Assembly: GCF_014646075.1 (NCBI RefSeq)
Contig: NZ_BMMT01000013.1
Coordinates: forward strand, 115,277-179,276
Direction of reading: 5' to 3'
DNA: 64,000 bases
From: Saccharopolyspora thermophila
Lineage (GTDB): Bacteria > Actinomycetota > Actinomycetes > Mycobacteriales > Pseudonocardiaceae
Made by a program: the position numbers and the translations under genes. Below are positions 16,209-25,314 of the stretch, piece by piece (position 1 is the stretch's first letter; every line of letters begins with the position of its first letter). The notes under the pieces were generated by a model. That model had not been told where the DNA came from. It saw only the letters and a list, made by a program, of their open reading frames with translations, and did no database searches.

Positions 16209-17149
16209 TCGTGACCGTGACCCCCAACCCGAGCCTGGACCGCACGGTGCAGATCGACCGGCTCGTGCCCGGAGCCGTGCACCGCAGCATCCGGGTCCAC
16301 CTCGACCCCGGCGGCAAGGGCGTCAACGTCGCTCGCGCGCTGGCCGCCGCCGACGTGCCGACGCTGGCCGTGCTGCCCACCGGTGGGGCCGAAGGAGCCC
16401 AGCTGGCCGAACTGCTCGCGCCCGAGGCGGTGCCCGTGGTGGAGGTACCGGTGCAGGCCCCGACCCGCACCAACGTCGCGGTGGTGGAAGCCGACGGCAC
16501 CACGAGCAAGTTCAACGAACCCGGCCCGGAACTCACCCCGGACGAGGTCGCGGCACTGGAACGCACCGCCGCGGACCTCGCCGCCCGAGCGCACTGGCTG
16601 GTCACCTGCGGCAGCCTGCCCGCCGGATGCCCCGACGACCTGCACGCGCGCATCGTGCGCGCCGCCCGGCGCTCCGGCGCCCAGGTCGCCGTCGACGCCT
16701 CCGGCCCGGCCCTCGGTCTGGCCTGTGCGGCAGCCCCGGACCTGGTCAAACCCAACCTCGCCGAGCTCGCCGAACTGGCCGGCGGCCCGCTGCGCGACCT
16801 CGGCGACGTGCTGGACGTGGCGCACCGGCTGCGCGCCGACGGCGTGCGGACCGTGCTGGTCAGCCTCGGCCAGCTCGGTGCCGTGCTGGTGGCCGACACC
16901 GGCACCTGGCACGCCACGAGTGTCGCCACCCAGGTGCGCAGCACCGTCGGCGCGGGTGATGCAATGCTCGCCGGATTCCTGCGGGCGGGCGGCACCGGCC
17001 CCGCCGCCCTGCGCACCGCCGTCGCCTACGGAACGGCGGCGGTCGGACTGGCCGGTAGCCGGATGCCCGGACCCGACGACGTGCACCCGTCCCGGGTGCA
17101 CGTGGATGCAGTGGACAAAACAGTGAGCCTCAGCGGAGTGGCGGCATGA
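16205..17149 (+). CDS. fruK: 1-phosphofructokinase
   Basis: FruK phosphorylates fructose 1-phosphate, the product of the fructose PTS, to fructose 1,6-bisphosphate for glycolysis. The 314-residue PfkB-family kinase shows MIVTVTPNPSLDRTVQIDRL, the sugar-site GGKGVNVARALAA, the KPNLAELAELAGG stretch, and the catalytic motif STVGAGDAMLAGFL with the base Asp. GTG 16205 overlaps the fruR stop, and its own stop overlaps the next ATG. The short N-terminus and TPNPSLD motif favour 1-phosphofructokinase over ribokinase-type PfkB enzymes. Confidence 0.95.
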   Translation: MIVTVTPNPSLDRTVQIDRLVPGAVHRSIRVHLDPGGKGVNVARALAAADVPTLAVLPTGGAEGAQLAELLAPEAVPVVEVPVQAPTRTNVAVVEADGTTSKFNEPGPELTPDEVAALERTAADLAARAHWLVTCGSLPAGCPDDLHARIVRAARRSGAQVAVDASGPALGLACAAAPDLVKPNLAELAELAGGPLRDLGDVLDVAHRLRADGVRTVLVSLGQLGAVLVADTGTWHATSVATQVRSTVGAGDAMLAGFLRAGGTGPAALRTAVAYGTAAVGLAGSRMPGPDDVHPSRVHVDAVDKTVSLSGVAA

Positions 17150-17598
17150 CGACCGAACTGATCACCCCGGACCTCGTCGACCTGGAACTGGTCGGCACCG
17201 ATCGGCGCGCCGTGGTGCGGGGCCTGGCCGAACGGCTGGTGAAGGCCGGGCGGGTCACCGACCTCGAACGCTTCCTGGCCGACATCGAAGCGCGCGAACA
17301 GCAGATGCCGACCGGGCTGGAAGGCGGTATCGGCATCCCGCACTGCCGTTCCGCGGCGGTGACCGCGCCGTCGCTGGCCTTCGGCCGCAGCTCCGCCGGT
17401 GTCGACTTCGGCGCCGAGGACGGCCCCGCCCGGCTCATCTTCCTCATTGCCGCCCCGGAAGGCGGCGATGCCGACCACATGACCGTGCTCGCCGCGCTGG
17501 CCCGCCGGCTGGTGCGCGCCGAGTTCAAGCAGACCCTGCTGGACGCCACCGACCCCGCCCAGGTCGCCCAGTACGTGCGCGAGGAGGTCGCGCCATGA
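17146..17598 (+). CDS. PTS fructose-specific EIIA component
   Basis: A 150-residue EIIA domain of the fructose/mannitol type. It receives phosphate from HPr on the His in GGIGIPHCRSAAV and passes it to the EIIB Cys. DGPARLIFLIAAPEGGDADHMT is the typical strand and helix following the site. In many bacteria EIIA is fused to EIIBC or HPr; here it is a separate gene overlapping its neighbours by 4 nt on each side. Confidence 0.94.
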   Translation: MTTELITPDLVDLELVGTDRRAVVRGLAERLVKAGRVTDLERFLADIEAREQQMPTGLEGGIGIPHCRSAAVTAPSLAFGRSSAGVDFGAEDGPARLIFLIAAPEGGDADHMTVLAALARRLVRAEFKQTLLDATDPAQVAQYVREEVAP

Positions 17599-19061
17599 AG
17601 TACGTAGCCGTCACCGCGTGCCCCACCGGCATCGCCCACACCTACATGGCCGCCGAGGCCCTCGAGCAGGCGGCCAAGGCCGCCGGCGACGAGATCGCCG
17701 TCGAGACCCAGGGATCGGCCGGGTCCACCCCGCTGTCCGCCGCGGACGTGCAGGGCGCGGACGCGGTCATCCTGGCCGCTGACGTCGGGGTCCGCGACCG
17801 CGAGCGGTTCGCGGGCAAGCCCGTCGTGGAGGCTACTGTCAAGCAGGCCATCAACGACGCGCCCGGGCTGCTGGAACAGGCCAGGCAAGCGGCCCGCGCG
17901 AAGCCCGCCGACGCGACGTCGGCGCAACCGGAATCCACCGAACCCGCGCTGTCCAGCAAGGTCGTGTCGGGCGCCGGGTTCGGCACCCGGCTGCGGCAGT
18001 GGCTGATGACCGGCGTGAGCTACATGATCCCGTTCGTGTCCGCCGGTGGTCTGCTGATCGCGTTGAGCTTCGCGCTCGGCGGCTACCAGATCACCGACGC
18101 CCCGCCGGTGACCGAGCAGTTCGACCCCACCAGCCTGATCAGCTGGGCGGCGCTGGCCAACCAGATCGGCTCGGAGGCGTTCACGTTCCTGGTGCCGGTG
18201 CTGGCGGGGTTCATCGCCTTCGCGATCGCCGACCGGCCCGCCATCGCCCCCGGCTTCGTCGGCGGCGCCATCGCGGTCACCGTCGGCGCGGGCTTCCTCG
18301 GTGGGCTGGTCGCCGGTCTGCTGGCGGGTGCGGTGATCGCTGGGCTGAAGCAGATCAACGTGCCGCGCGGCATCGCCGGGATCATGCCGGTGGTGGTGTT
18401 GCCGCTGCTGGGATCGCTGGTCGTCGGTGTGCTGATGTTCGTCGTGATCGGCAAGCCGATCGCCCTGGCGATGTCGGCGCTCACCGACTGGCTCACCGGC
18501 CTGTCCGGGGCCAACGCGGCGCTGCTCGGCGCCCTGCTCGGCGCCATGATCGCCTTCGACATGGGCGGGCCGGTCAACAAGGTCGCCTACACCTTCGCCG
18601 TCGGCGGCCTGAGCATCGGCAACACGGCCTCGTTGCAGATCATGGCCGCGGTGATGGCCGCGGGCATGGTGCCGCCGCTGGGGCTGGCGCTGGCCTCGGT
18701 GGTGCGCGGCAAGCTGTTCACCCCCGCGGAGCGGGCCAGCGGGCGCACCGCCTGGCTCCTCGGCGCGTCGTTCATCACCGAGGGCGCGATCCCGTTCGCC
18801 GCGGGCGACCCGCTGCGGGTGATCCCGTCCATCGTCATCGGTTCGGCGACCACCGGGGCGCTGTCGATGACCTTCGGCGCCACGCTGCGCGCCCCGCACG
18901 GCGGGATCTTCGTCCTGCCGCTCGTGGGCAACCCGCTGATGTACCTGGTGGCGATCCTCGCCGGGGTCGCCGTCTCGACCGTGCTGGTGCTGTTCGCCAA
19001 GCAGCTCGGCCGCAACCGGGCCGAGCAGCCCGCGCCCGAGTCGGCCGCGGTCCCCGCCTGA
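17595..19061 (+). CDS. fruA: PTS fructose-specific EIIBC permease
   Basis: A 488-residue membrane protein that imports fructose and phosphorylates it at C1. Residues 1-100 are the EIIB domain with the phosphocysteine in AVTACPTGIAHTYMAAEAL. After a polar linker the EIIC domain begins near residue 130 (LMTGVSYMIPFVSAGGLLIA) and shows about eight to ten hydrophobic segments. It includes DMGGPVNKVAYTF and the substrate-site FITEGAIPFAAGDPLRVIP. Domain order is B-C, with A on the separate gene upstream. The start overlaps the EIIA stop (ATGA). ptsH follows 24 bp later. Confidence 0.95.
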   Translation: MKYVAVTACPTGIAHTYMAAEALEQAAKAAGDEIAVETQGSAGSTPLSAADVQGADAVILAADVGVRDRERFAGKPVVEATVKQAINDAPGLLEQARQAARAKPADATSAQPESTEPALSSKVVSGAGFGTRLRQWLMTGVSYMIPFVSAGGLLIALSFALGGYQITDAPPVTEQFDPTSLISWAALANQIGSEAFTFLVPVLAGFIAFAIADRPAIAPGFVGGAIAVTVGAGFLGGLVAGLLAGAVIAGLKQINVPRGIAGIMPVVVLPLLGSLVVGVLMFVVIGKPIALAMSALTDWLTGLSGANAALLGALLGAMIAFDMGGPVNKVAYTFAVGGLSIGNTASLQIMAAVMAAGMVPPLGLALASVVRGKLFTPAERASGRTAWLLGASFITEGAIPFAAGDPLRVIPSIVIGSATTGALSMTFGATLRAPHGGIFVLPLVGNPLMYLVAILAGVAVSTVLVLFAKQLGRNRAEQPAPESAAVPA

Positions 19062-19085
19062 TCCGGAACCGAGAGGAAAGAACCC

Positions 19086-19361
19086 ATGCAACGACGTGTG
19101 CGCATCGCAGCCTCGGTCGGCCTGCACGCCCGCCCGGCGGCGCTGCTGGCCAAGGCCGCTGCCGAGCAACCCGTCCCGGTCACGATTGCCAAGGTCGTCG
19201 ACGGTGCGGCCGGTGACCCGGTCGACGCCTCCAGCATCCTGGGCCTGATGACGCTGAATGCGCAGCACGGTGACGAGGTGGAGCTCACCGCGGACAGCGA
19301 AGCGGTGCTGGACGAACTCGTCGCCCTGCTGGAACAGGACCTGGACGAGGTGCCCGCCTGA
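19086..19361 (+). CDS. ptsH: Phosphocarrier protein HPr
   Basis: A 91-residue HPr. The phosphorylated His is in ASVGLHARPAALLAKAA, and a Ser lies at the usual regulatory position (DASSILGLMTLNAQHGDEV), although HPr kinase is generally absent from actinobacteria. It moves phosphate from enzyme I to EIIA. An aggaaa site lies 8 nt upstream of the ATG. It is the last gene of the fru operon, and two hairpins follow. Confidence 0.95.
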   Translation: MQRRVRIAASVGLHARPAALLAKAAAEQPVPVTIAKVVDGAAGDPVDASSILGLMTLNAQHGDEVELTADSEAVLDELVALLEQDLDEVPA

Positions 19362-19365
19362 CGAT

Positions 19366-19395
19366 GCGTGGTCCGGGCCCAACGGCGGACCACGC
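19366..19395 (+). terminator. Hairpin just after ptsH
   Basis: A perfect 10-bp repeat (gcgtggtccg / cggaccacgc) with a 10-nt loop begins 4 nt after the ptsH stop. It is the first of two tandem hairpins closing the fru operon. Confidence 0.6.
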
Positions 19396-19402
19396 GATTC
19401 CT

Positions 19403-19444
19403 GTTGACGGCCGGGACTTCCCGCGGGGAGTCCCGGCCGTCAAC
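19403..19444 (+). terminator. Strong terminator of the fru operon
   Basis: A perfect 14-bp stem (gttgacggccggga / tcccggccgtcaac). The 14-nt interior (cttcccgcggggag) is itself self-complementary with one G-T pair, so the stem may reach about 19 bp. No T-run. Confidence 0.75.
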
Positions 19445-19594
19445 GCGTGCAGAGCATCCTTTCCGGCCTTCTGCGCCGTCGTGCAGTCGCCGCAGGTCAC
19501 GCCGCCGTCACACAGCGGTTCCTGGAACCGCGGTCGTGGTGTTCGGCTGTGGCGGGAGTGGGACCGCGCGGGCGTCGCGGCCGCGCGCCGGGAT

Positions 19595-19600
19595 TAGGCT
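19595..19600 (+). promoter_or_regulatory. -10 element of the Xaa-Pro peptidase gene, leaderless arrangement
   Basis: TAGGCT lies 7 nt before ATG 19608 with no Shine-Dalgarno, matching the leaderless geometry seen at pafA and pafB. Confidence 0.45.
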
Positions 19601-19607
19601 GGGCGCC

Positions 19608-20762
19608 ATGGCCACCGTCTCGATGAAGCAGGACCCGGCCGTGCTCGCGGCCCGCCTGACCCGGGCAGCCGCAACCGCCGCCGCGGCCGACCTCGACGCG
19701 CTGCTGATCTCGCCAGGTTCCGATCTGCGCTACCTGCTCGGCGCCGGTGGGGAGTCCCACGAGCGGCTAACCTGTCTCGTGCTGCCCGCGGCCGGTGCGG
19801 CGGCACCGCCCGCGCTGGTCGTGCCCAAGCTCGAAGAGCCCGGCTTCGCCGACCTGCCCCTGGCCGACCTGGGGGTCGAGGTGGTGACCTGGGTCGACGG
19901 CCAGGACCCGCACGCTCTCGTGGCCGACCTGCTGCGGCGCGGCGGGGCCGCGCCCGCCCGGCTCGCCGTCGCCGACGTCATGCCCGCCCTGCACACCATC
20001 CCGCTGCGCTCCGCACTGCCCGGAGCCGAGCAGGTGCTGGCCGCGCCCGTGCTGCGTGAACTGCGGATGCGCAAGGACGCCGCCGAGATCGAAGCTTTGC
20101 GCAAGGCCGGAGCCGCCATCGACCGGGTGCACGCCCGGATGGCGGAGTTCCTCAAGCCCGGCCGCACCGAAGCCGAAGTGGGTGCCGACATCAGCGCCGC
20201 GATCCGCGCCGAGGGCCACGTCGAAGCCGCGTTCGTCATCGTTGGCTCCGGGCCCAACGGCGCCAGCCCGCACCACGCCCTGTCGGACCGGGTGATCGAG
20301 CGCGGCGACGTCGTCGTGGTCGACATCGGCGGGCCGATCCCGGAGGGCTACAACTCCGACTGCACCCGCACCTACGCCGTCGGCGAGCCCGCCCAGTCCG
20401 ACGTTCGCGACACCTACGCCGTGCTGCAGGCGGCGCAGCGGGCCGCGGTGCAGGCGGTGCGGCCGGGTGCCACGGCCGAGTCGATCGACGCCGCCGCGCG
20501 TGAACCGATCGCCGCCGCCGGGTTCGGCGAGTACTTCGTGCACCGCACCGGGCATGGCATCGGCCTCGACGTCCACGAGGAGCCCTACATCGTCGGCGGC
20601 AACCAGCTCGTCCTGGAGCCGGGCATGGCGTTCAGCGTCGAGCCCGGCATCTACCAGCCGGGCCGCTGGGGCGCGCGGATCGAGGACATCGTCGTGGTCA
20701 CCGAGGACGGCGTGGAGAGCGTCAACAACCGCCCGCACGAGCTGGTGGTGCTGCCGGCGTGA
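19608..20762 (+). CDS. M24-family Xaa-Pro peptidase (aminopeptidase P-like)
   Basis: A 384-residue metallopeptidase that would release N-terminal residues preceding proline. The N-terminal creatinase-like domain (DLDALLISPGSDLRYLLGAG) is followed by the pita-bread catalytic domain. Metal ligands are visible in VVVDIGGPIPEGYNSDCTRT (two Asp), HRTGHGIGLDVHEEPYI (His) and FSVEPGIYQPGRWGARIED (two Glu). ATG 19608 is chosen over an open frame reaching 240 nt further because of its TAGGCT hexamer and the family's start. The stop overlaps the next gene in a GTGA. It resembles mycobacterial Rv2089c in position. Confidence 0.93.
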   Translation: MATVSMKQDPAVLAARLTRAAATAAAADLDALLISPGSDLRYLLGAGGESHERLTCLVLPAAGAAAPPALVVPKLEEPGFADLPLADLGVEVVTWVDGQDPHALVADLLRRGGAAPARLAVADVMPALHTIPLRSALPGAEQVLAAPVLRELRMRKDAAEIEALRKAGAAIDRVHARMAEFLKPGRTEAEVGADISAAIRAEGHVEAAFVIVGSGPNGASPHHALSDRVIERGDVVVVDIGGPIPEGYNSDCTRTYAVGEPAQSDVRDTYAVLQAAQRAAVQAVRPGATAESIDAAAREPIAAAGFGEYFVHRTGHGIGLDVHEEPYIVGGNQLVLEPGMAFSVEPGIYQPGRWGARIEDIVVVTEDGVESVNNRPHELVVLPA

Positions 20763-21229
20763 GCGACAGATCCGGGACCCCCGGCCCCCTGGAAGCCACC
20801 GACCGGGCCATCCTGCGCGAACTCGCCCGCGACGGCCGGTGCAGCTTCACCGACCTCGCCGAACGCGTCGGGCTGAGCGTGTCCGCCGTGCACCAACGCG
20901 TCCGGCGGCTGGAGCAGCGCGGCGCCCTGCAGGGCTACGTGGCCAAAGTGGATGGTGAGCAGATCGGGTTGCCGCTGACCGCGTTCATCTCGCTCACGCC
21001 GATCGACCCGGCCGCCCCGGACGACTACCCGCAGCGGCTGGAGCACCTGCCGCAGATCGAGTCGTGCTACTCGGTGGCCGGGGACGAGTCCTACATCCTG
21101 CAGGTGCGGGTCGCCTCTCCGCTCGACCTGGAGGAACTGCTGCGGCAGATCCGCGAGGCGGCGAAGGTCTCCACCCGCACCACGGTGGTGCTGTCCACCC
21201 CGTTCGAGAACCGCCCTCCCGCCATCTGA
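20759..21229 (+). CDS. Lrp/AsnC-family transcriptional regulator
   Basis: A 156-residue regulator. The HTH (LEATDRAILRELARDGRCSF, then LSVSAVHQRVRRLEQRGAL) is followed by the RAM effector domain, which binds amino acids (GYVAKVDGEQIGLPLTAFIS, YSVAGDESYILQVRV). Coupling to the Xaa-Pro peptidase gene by a 4-nt overlap suggests it responds to amino acids released by peptide breakdown; that link is inference. It likely acts as an oligomer on its own promoter and others. Confidence 0.92.
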   Translation: MSDRSGTPGPLEATDRAILRELARDGRCSFTDLAERVGLSVSAVHQRVRRLEQRGALQGYVAKVDGEQIGLPLTAFISLTPIDPAAPDDYPQRLEHLPQIESCYSVAGDESYILQVRVASPLDLEELLRQIREAAKVSTRTTVVLSTPFENRPPAI

Positions 21230-21342
21230 ACCCAGTTCCGCTGCCAGGCCCCGGCGTGCCGTGTGTGGCGATGCGTCACGTCGGGGCGGGTCGTGCTGAC
21301 TCTGCCGCGCGGGCCGCCGTGCTCGGCGCGAAGCCGATTCGG

Positions 21343-22422
21343 CTAGGGATGCGCCTGCATGGCGGCGATGTGCTCCGGCACCGCCCGGAGGTTGCCGTGC
21401 TCGTCGGCCAGGCACACCGCCTTCGGCTCCTCCGTCGCCAGAAACTCGCCGAGGCAGCGGCCGAACTGCGCGTACCCCGCCGCGTTGGCGTGGAACGACT
21501 CCTGCATCGCGTGCGGGGCGCGGCGTTCGTCCTTCAGGCTCTGCCAGTCCACGGTGAGCCTGGTGAACCACTCGCCCTCGGTGGTTCGCGGGTTGCCCGT
21601 GCACGCCTCGTGGCCCACGCCTGCGCGGGACAAATCCAGAAACCGCGCGTCGACCTGTCGCGCCACGTCGCGCAGTCCCGCGGCCAACTGCGGGACACCG
21701 GTGTCGCGGATCCACTCCAGGTCCGTGGTGAGGAACGGGCACCCCGACAGGCCCTGCAACTCCGGGTGGATGGCCGGGCCGACCGGGGAGGCGTAGGACT
21801 GCACCACCAGCGAGTAGCTGCTCGGGGTGTAGCCCGCGCTGTCCATGGCCGCCCGGATGTCCTGCAGCGCGGCGAGCACCTTCGGCTTCATCCGCTCCAC
21901 CCGCTGCGGCCACTCGGTGCGCAGCGGACCCGCGCACCCGTCCGGTGCCTGCCGCACCCATGCCTCCACGCACTGGTTGACCACGGCGGAGAACCCCGGG
22001 TCGTCGTTCGCGCCGATCTGCACGATGACGTCGGTGATGCGGTACTGCTGCGCGAGCTCGGCCAGCCGCTTCGACTGGGAGCCCTCGGCCGAGCCGGGAG
22101 GCGGATTGGCGCCGACCATCTCGGCCTGCGCCCCTGAGCAGGCGAGGTTGATGCGCGTCACCGTCGGCGGCAGGCGCAACTGGTTGATCGGTGCGGCGGG
22201 GGAGCGGTGGCACCAGTTGTCGTGCTCGCCGTTGGTGCCGGCCACGTAGTGGCCGCCCCCCTCTCCGGACAGTGTGCTGTCGCCGAGCGTCACCACAGCC
22301 TCCGGCAACTGCTTGGGCTGCAACGGCAGCCCGGGCAGGTACTGGTCGCTGATCAGCAACGCGAGCGCGAGCACGCTGCTGACCAGCAGGAGGATGAGTG
22401 ATTTCGACCTGTGCGCCCGCAT
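21343..22422 (-). CDS. Secreted or membrane-anchored SGNH/GDSL hydrolase
   Basis: A 359-residue protein with an uncleaved signal or anchor at about residues 8-30 (SLILLLVSSVLALALLISD). An SGNH hydrolase domain follows: block I VVTLGDSTLSGEGGG (Ser), block III IVQIGANDDPGF (Asn) and block V FHANAAGYAQ (His). Several cysteines (CHRSP, LACSGAQ, CAGPL, CPFLTTD) suggest disulfides outside the cell. It would hydrolyse an ester of unknown type. ATG 22422 (MRAHRSKS) is chosen because the signal follows it directly; the open frame extends another 100 nt. No clear ribosome site is seen. Confidence 0.85.
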   Translation of the reverse strand: MRAHRSKSLILLLVSSVLALALLISDQYLPGLPLQPKQLPEAVVTLGDSTLSGEGGGHYVAGTNGEHDNWCHRSPAAPINQLRLPPTVTRINLACSGAQAEMVGANPPPGSAEGSQSKRLAELAQQYRITDVIVQIGANDDPGFSAVVNQCVEAWVRQAPDGCAGPLRTEWPQRVERMKPKVLAALQDIRAAMDSAGYTPSSYSLVVQSYASPVGPAIHPELQGLSGCPFLTTDLEWIRDTGVPQLAAGLRDVARQVDARFLDLSRAGVGHEACTGNPRTTEGEWFTRLTVDWQSLKDERRAPHAMQESFHANAAGYAQFGRCLGEFLATEEPKAVCLADEHGNLRAVPEHIAAMQAHP

Positions 22423-22544
22423 CGGAGGGAAGTCTATGGGGCGCGAGCGAGGGTGCGCGCAACGCCTCGGACGCGCACCGGGAGCATTTGCGGCATCCCG
22501 GACGTTGGACCGGGTGACTGCCATGGACTGGAGGTGTCCGCCCC

Positions 22545-23102
22545 GTGCCGATCCTCGTTGTGCTCCTCGTCGCCGGTGTGGTCGAGATCGCCGTGCTCAT
22601 CGCCCTCGGGACGGTGATCGGGCTGCTGCCCACCCTCGGCCTGCTGGTGGCGGCAGCGGCGCTGGGCACCTGGCTACTGCGCCGGGAAGGCCGCCGCACG
22701 CTGCAGGAATTCCGCGACGCGGCACTCCAGCGGCGGGCCCCGGACCGCGAACTGTCCGACGGCGTGCTCATCGCCGCGGGCGGCCTGCTGATCATCCTGC
22801 CCGGCTTCGTCAGCGACATCTGCGGGCTGATCTGCCTGTTCCCGCCCACCCGCGCCCTGCTGCGCACGCGGATACTGCGCGCCGCGGAGCGGCGGTCCCA
22901 GCAGGTGCAGGACCAGATGTGGCTGCACGTCCAGCGGGCCCACCGCGACCGCGGGGCCACCGCCCCGGGCAGCGACGTCATCGACGGCGAGGTGGTTTCG
23001 GTCACCGAGGACGACGCCGCCGCGCCGCGCAGCGGGCCGGAACTGCTCCCGCCGCAGCGGTCTGCGCAGGCCGGATACCCCGACGAGCAGCCGCGTCGCT
23101 GA
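22545..23102 (+). CDS. fxsA: FxsA family membrane protein
   Basis: A 185-residue protein of the FxsA family. In E. coli, overproduction of FxsA relieves phage T7 exclusion by F plasmid PifA; its normal role is unknown. Four hydrophobic segments are expected: two at residues 1-48 (MPILVVLLVAGVVEIAVL, then ALGTVIGLLPTLGLLVAAAA) and a pair around LIAAGGLLIILPGFVSDICG, the family hallmark. A hydrophilic tail follows. GTG 22545 has a ggagg site upstream. It diverges from the SGNH hydrolase. Confidence 0.9.
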   Translation: MPILVVLLVAGVVEIAVLIALGTVIGLLPTLGLLVAAAALGTWLLRREGRRTLQEFRDAALQRRAPDRELSDGVLIAAGGLLIILPGFVSDICGLICLFPPTRALLRTRILRAAERRSQQVQDQMWLHVQRAHRDRGATAPGSDVIDGEVVSVTEDDAAAPRSGPELLPPQRSAQAGYPDEQPRR

Positions 23103-23287
23103 TCGGGTTGCCGTTGCGCGGACCGTCCACCGACGGCGGGTAAGCTCGCCCGAACGATCGTGGTCGGGTTCGATCGTGGGACTGGGCCCCGTCGCGGAGC
23201 CGGGACCGAGCGCGGAATCGCGCCCCGATCCACCGGCCGACGTCGAACTGCGCAGTTGGAAACCCGGAACAGGGAAGCACGGAAGAG

Positions 23288-24907
23288 ATGTCCGAGACCA
23301 CGCTGTTGCTCGGCGGCCGGATCTATTCGCCCGCCGACGCCGGTGCCACCGCGATGGCCGTGACCGAGGGCACCATCGCGTGGGTCGGTGGCGACAAGGC
23401 CGGTCGTGCACTGCATCCCGACGCCGAGGTCATCGACCTCGAGGGCGCGTTCGTGGCGCCTGCCTTCGTCGACGCGCACGTGCACGCCACCGCCACAGGT
23501 CTGCTGCTCAACGGGCTGGACCTGACCGGTTGCGCGTCGTTGACGGAGTTCCTGCATGCGCTGCGCGACTACGTGGAGGAGTACCCCGGTGCGCTGGTGT
23601 GGGGGCACGGCTGGGACGAGACCTGGTGGCCCGAACGCCGCCCGCCGACCCGTGCCGAGATCGACCGCGCGGCCGGCGGCGCACCCGTGTACCTGTCCCG
23701 GATCGACGTGCATTCCGCCCTGGTGTCCACCGCGCTGGTCGACCGCGCACCGCTCGCCCGCGGGGCCGAGGGCTGGAGCGAGGACGGCCCGCTGACCAGG
23801 GTCGCGCACCACCACGCCCGCCGCGCCGCGCGCGAGGCGCTCGGGACCGCGCAGCGCCGCGAAGCGCAACTGGCCTTCCTCCGCCATGCCGCGTCCCGCG
23901 GTGTGGCCTGCGTCCACGAGTGCGCCGGACCGGACATCTCGGGTGCCGACGACCTGGCCGACCTGCTCGCGCTGTCCGCGCAGGGCGGGGTGCCCGAGGT
24001 CGTCGGCTACTGGGGCGAGCTCGGTGCGGTGGACAAGGCCCGCGAACTCGGCGCCCGCGGTCTCGCCGGCGATCTGTTCGTCGACGGCGCCGTCGGCTCC
24101 CGCACGGCGGCGCTGCGCGAGCCCTACGCCGACGCCCCGACAACCTCCGGCGCGCTCTACCTGGACGCGCACGCGATCGCCGAGCACCTCGTGGAGTGCA
24201 CCCGCGCCGGTCTGCAGGCGGGCTTCCACGTCATCGGCGATGCCGGGGTGGCCGAGGTGTGCGACGGCTTCCGCAAGGCCGCCGAGATCGTCGGGGAACC
24301 GGCGCTGGCCGCCCTGCGGCACCGGCTGGAGCACCTGGAGATGGTGGACGAGCAGCAGGCCGCCGAACTGGCCCGGTTCGGCGTGGTGGCCTCCGTGCAA
24401 CCGGCCTTTGACGCGTCCTGGGGCGGCCCCGGCGACATGTACGCGCGCCGCCTCGGCCGCGAGCGCGGCACCCGGCTCAACCCGTTCTCCCGGCTGGCCG
24501 CCAACGGGATGCTGCTGGCGTTCGGCTCGGACGCCCCGGTGACCCCGGTCGACCCGTGGCGCGCGGTCCAGGCGGCCGTGCACCACCGCACCGAGGGCTT
24601 CGGCATCTCGCCGCGCGCGGCGTTCACCGCGCACACCCGAGGCGGCTGGCGGGCCGCAGGGACCGACGACGGTGTCACGGGCACGCTCGTCCCCGGAGCG
24701 CCCGCCACCTACGCGGTGTGGGATGCCGGCGAACTGGTCGTCACCGCGCCCGACTCCCGCGTGCAGCGGTGGTCCACCGACCCGCGGGCGGGCGTGCCGG
24801 GGCTGCCCGACCTCTCGCCGGACGCGCCGCGGCCACGCTGCCTGCGCACGGTGCTGCGGGGGCGGACGTTGTATGCCCGCGATCCCGAGGACGACGACCT
24901 CGAGTGA
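23288..24907 (+). CDS. YtcJ-like amidohydrolase
   Basis: A 539-residue metal-dependent hydrolase of the amidohydrolase superfamily, closest in pattern to YtcJ and imidazolonepropionase-like proteins. The first metal motif is FVDAHVHATAT (HxH). Later elements are DLFVDGAVGSRTAALREPY, GFHVIGDAGVAEV, HRLEHLEMVDEQQ and GSDAPVTPVDPW, which provide His and Asp ligands. N- and C-terminal strands form the usual small beta-sandwich. The substrate is not known. A gaagag site precedes the ATG. It is probably monocistronic. Confidence 0.88.
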   Translation: MSETTLLLGGRIYSPADAGATAMAVTEGTIAWVGGDKAGRALHPDAEVIDLEGAFVAPAFVDAHVHATATGLLLNGLDLTGCASLTEFLHALRDYVEEYPGALVWGHGWDETWWPERRPPTRAEIDRAAGGAPVYLSRIDVHSALVSTALVDRAPLARGAEGWSEDGPLTRVAHHHARRAAREALGTAQRREAQLAFLRHAASRGVACVHECAGPDISGADDLADLLALSAQGGVPEVVGYWGELGAVDKARELGARGLAGDLFVDGAVGSRTAALREPYADAPTTSGALYLDAHAIAEHLVECTRAGLQAGFHVIGDAGVAEVCDGFRKAAEIVGEPALAALRHRLEHLEMVDEQQAAELARFGVVASVQPAFDASWGGPGDMYARRLGRERGTRLNPFSRLAANGMLLAFGSDAPVTPVDPWRAVQAAVHHRTEGFGISPRAAFTAHTRGGWRAAGTDDGVTGTLVPGAPATYAVWDAGELVVTAPDSRVQRWSTDPRAGVPGLPDLSPDAPRPRCLRTVLRGRTLYARDPEDDDLE

Positions 24908-25314
24908 CGGCGCGACCGGCGTCCACCGTGGACTGACCCCGGCGGTCGTCGAGTGTGGACGCGGCGGGATGGTCTGTTCCCGCAACGTCTTCGGCAGTGT
25001 TCGCGGCAGTGTCGTCGGTGCTGTCGTTCGTGCGGAAGCGGAGTCGTTGGTGATCATGACTCCATGTTCCAGAGTCGAACACCGGTTCGCATCGCTCGAT
25101 CAGGTCTGATCTGCGGCGCTGCCGGGAATGTCCGGAAGTCCCGGGGGTGCGGCCGGGCGGGCAGGCCCGCGTACACCCGGTCGGCGTACATTTGATGGGC
25201 GCGCGCCGGGGTAGCCTGCGCACCGCGCACCACGACAGAGCACGACAGAAACGGCATTGCACGATCTCGTCCTGGCCTGGCCGCCGGGACCGCGGCACCG
25301 AGAAGGTTGATCGG
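24908..25314. other. Intergenic stretch without a recognisable gene
   Basis: About 400 bp between the amidohydrolase and lnt. Short open frames here have no family resemblance or ribosome site. Nothing beyond expected promoter space for lnt is seen. Confidence 0.5.

Noticed and set aside
17130..19382. A 750-codon minus-strand frame opposite the EIIA, EIIBC and HPr genes
   Set aside because: The plus-strand PTS domains have all active-site residues; the opposite frame has none.
20651..25057. A 1468-codon open frame on the minus strand across peptidase, Lrp, FxsA and amidohydrolase genes
   Set aside because: It spans several well-supported genes on the other strand and has no recognisable domain.
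24953..25195. An 80-codon frame between the amidohydrolase and lnt
   Set aside because: Arg/Cys-rich, no ribosome site, no family resemblance.
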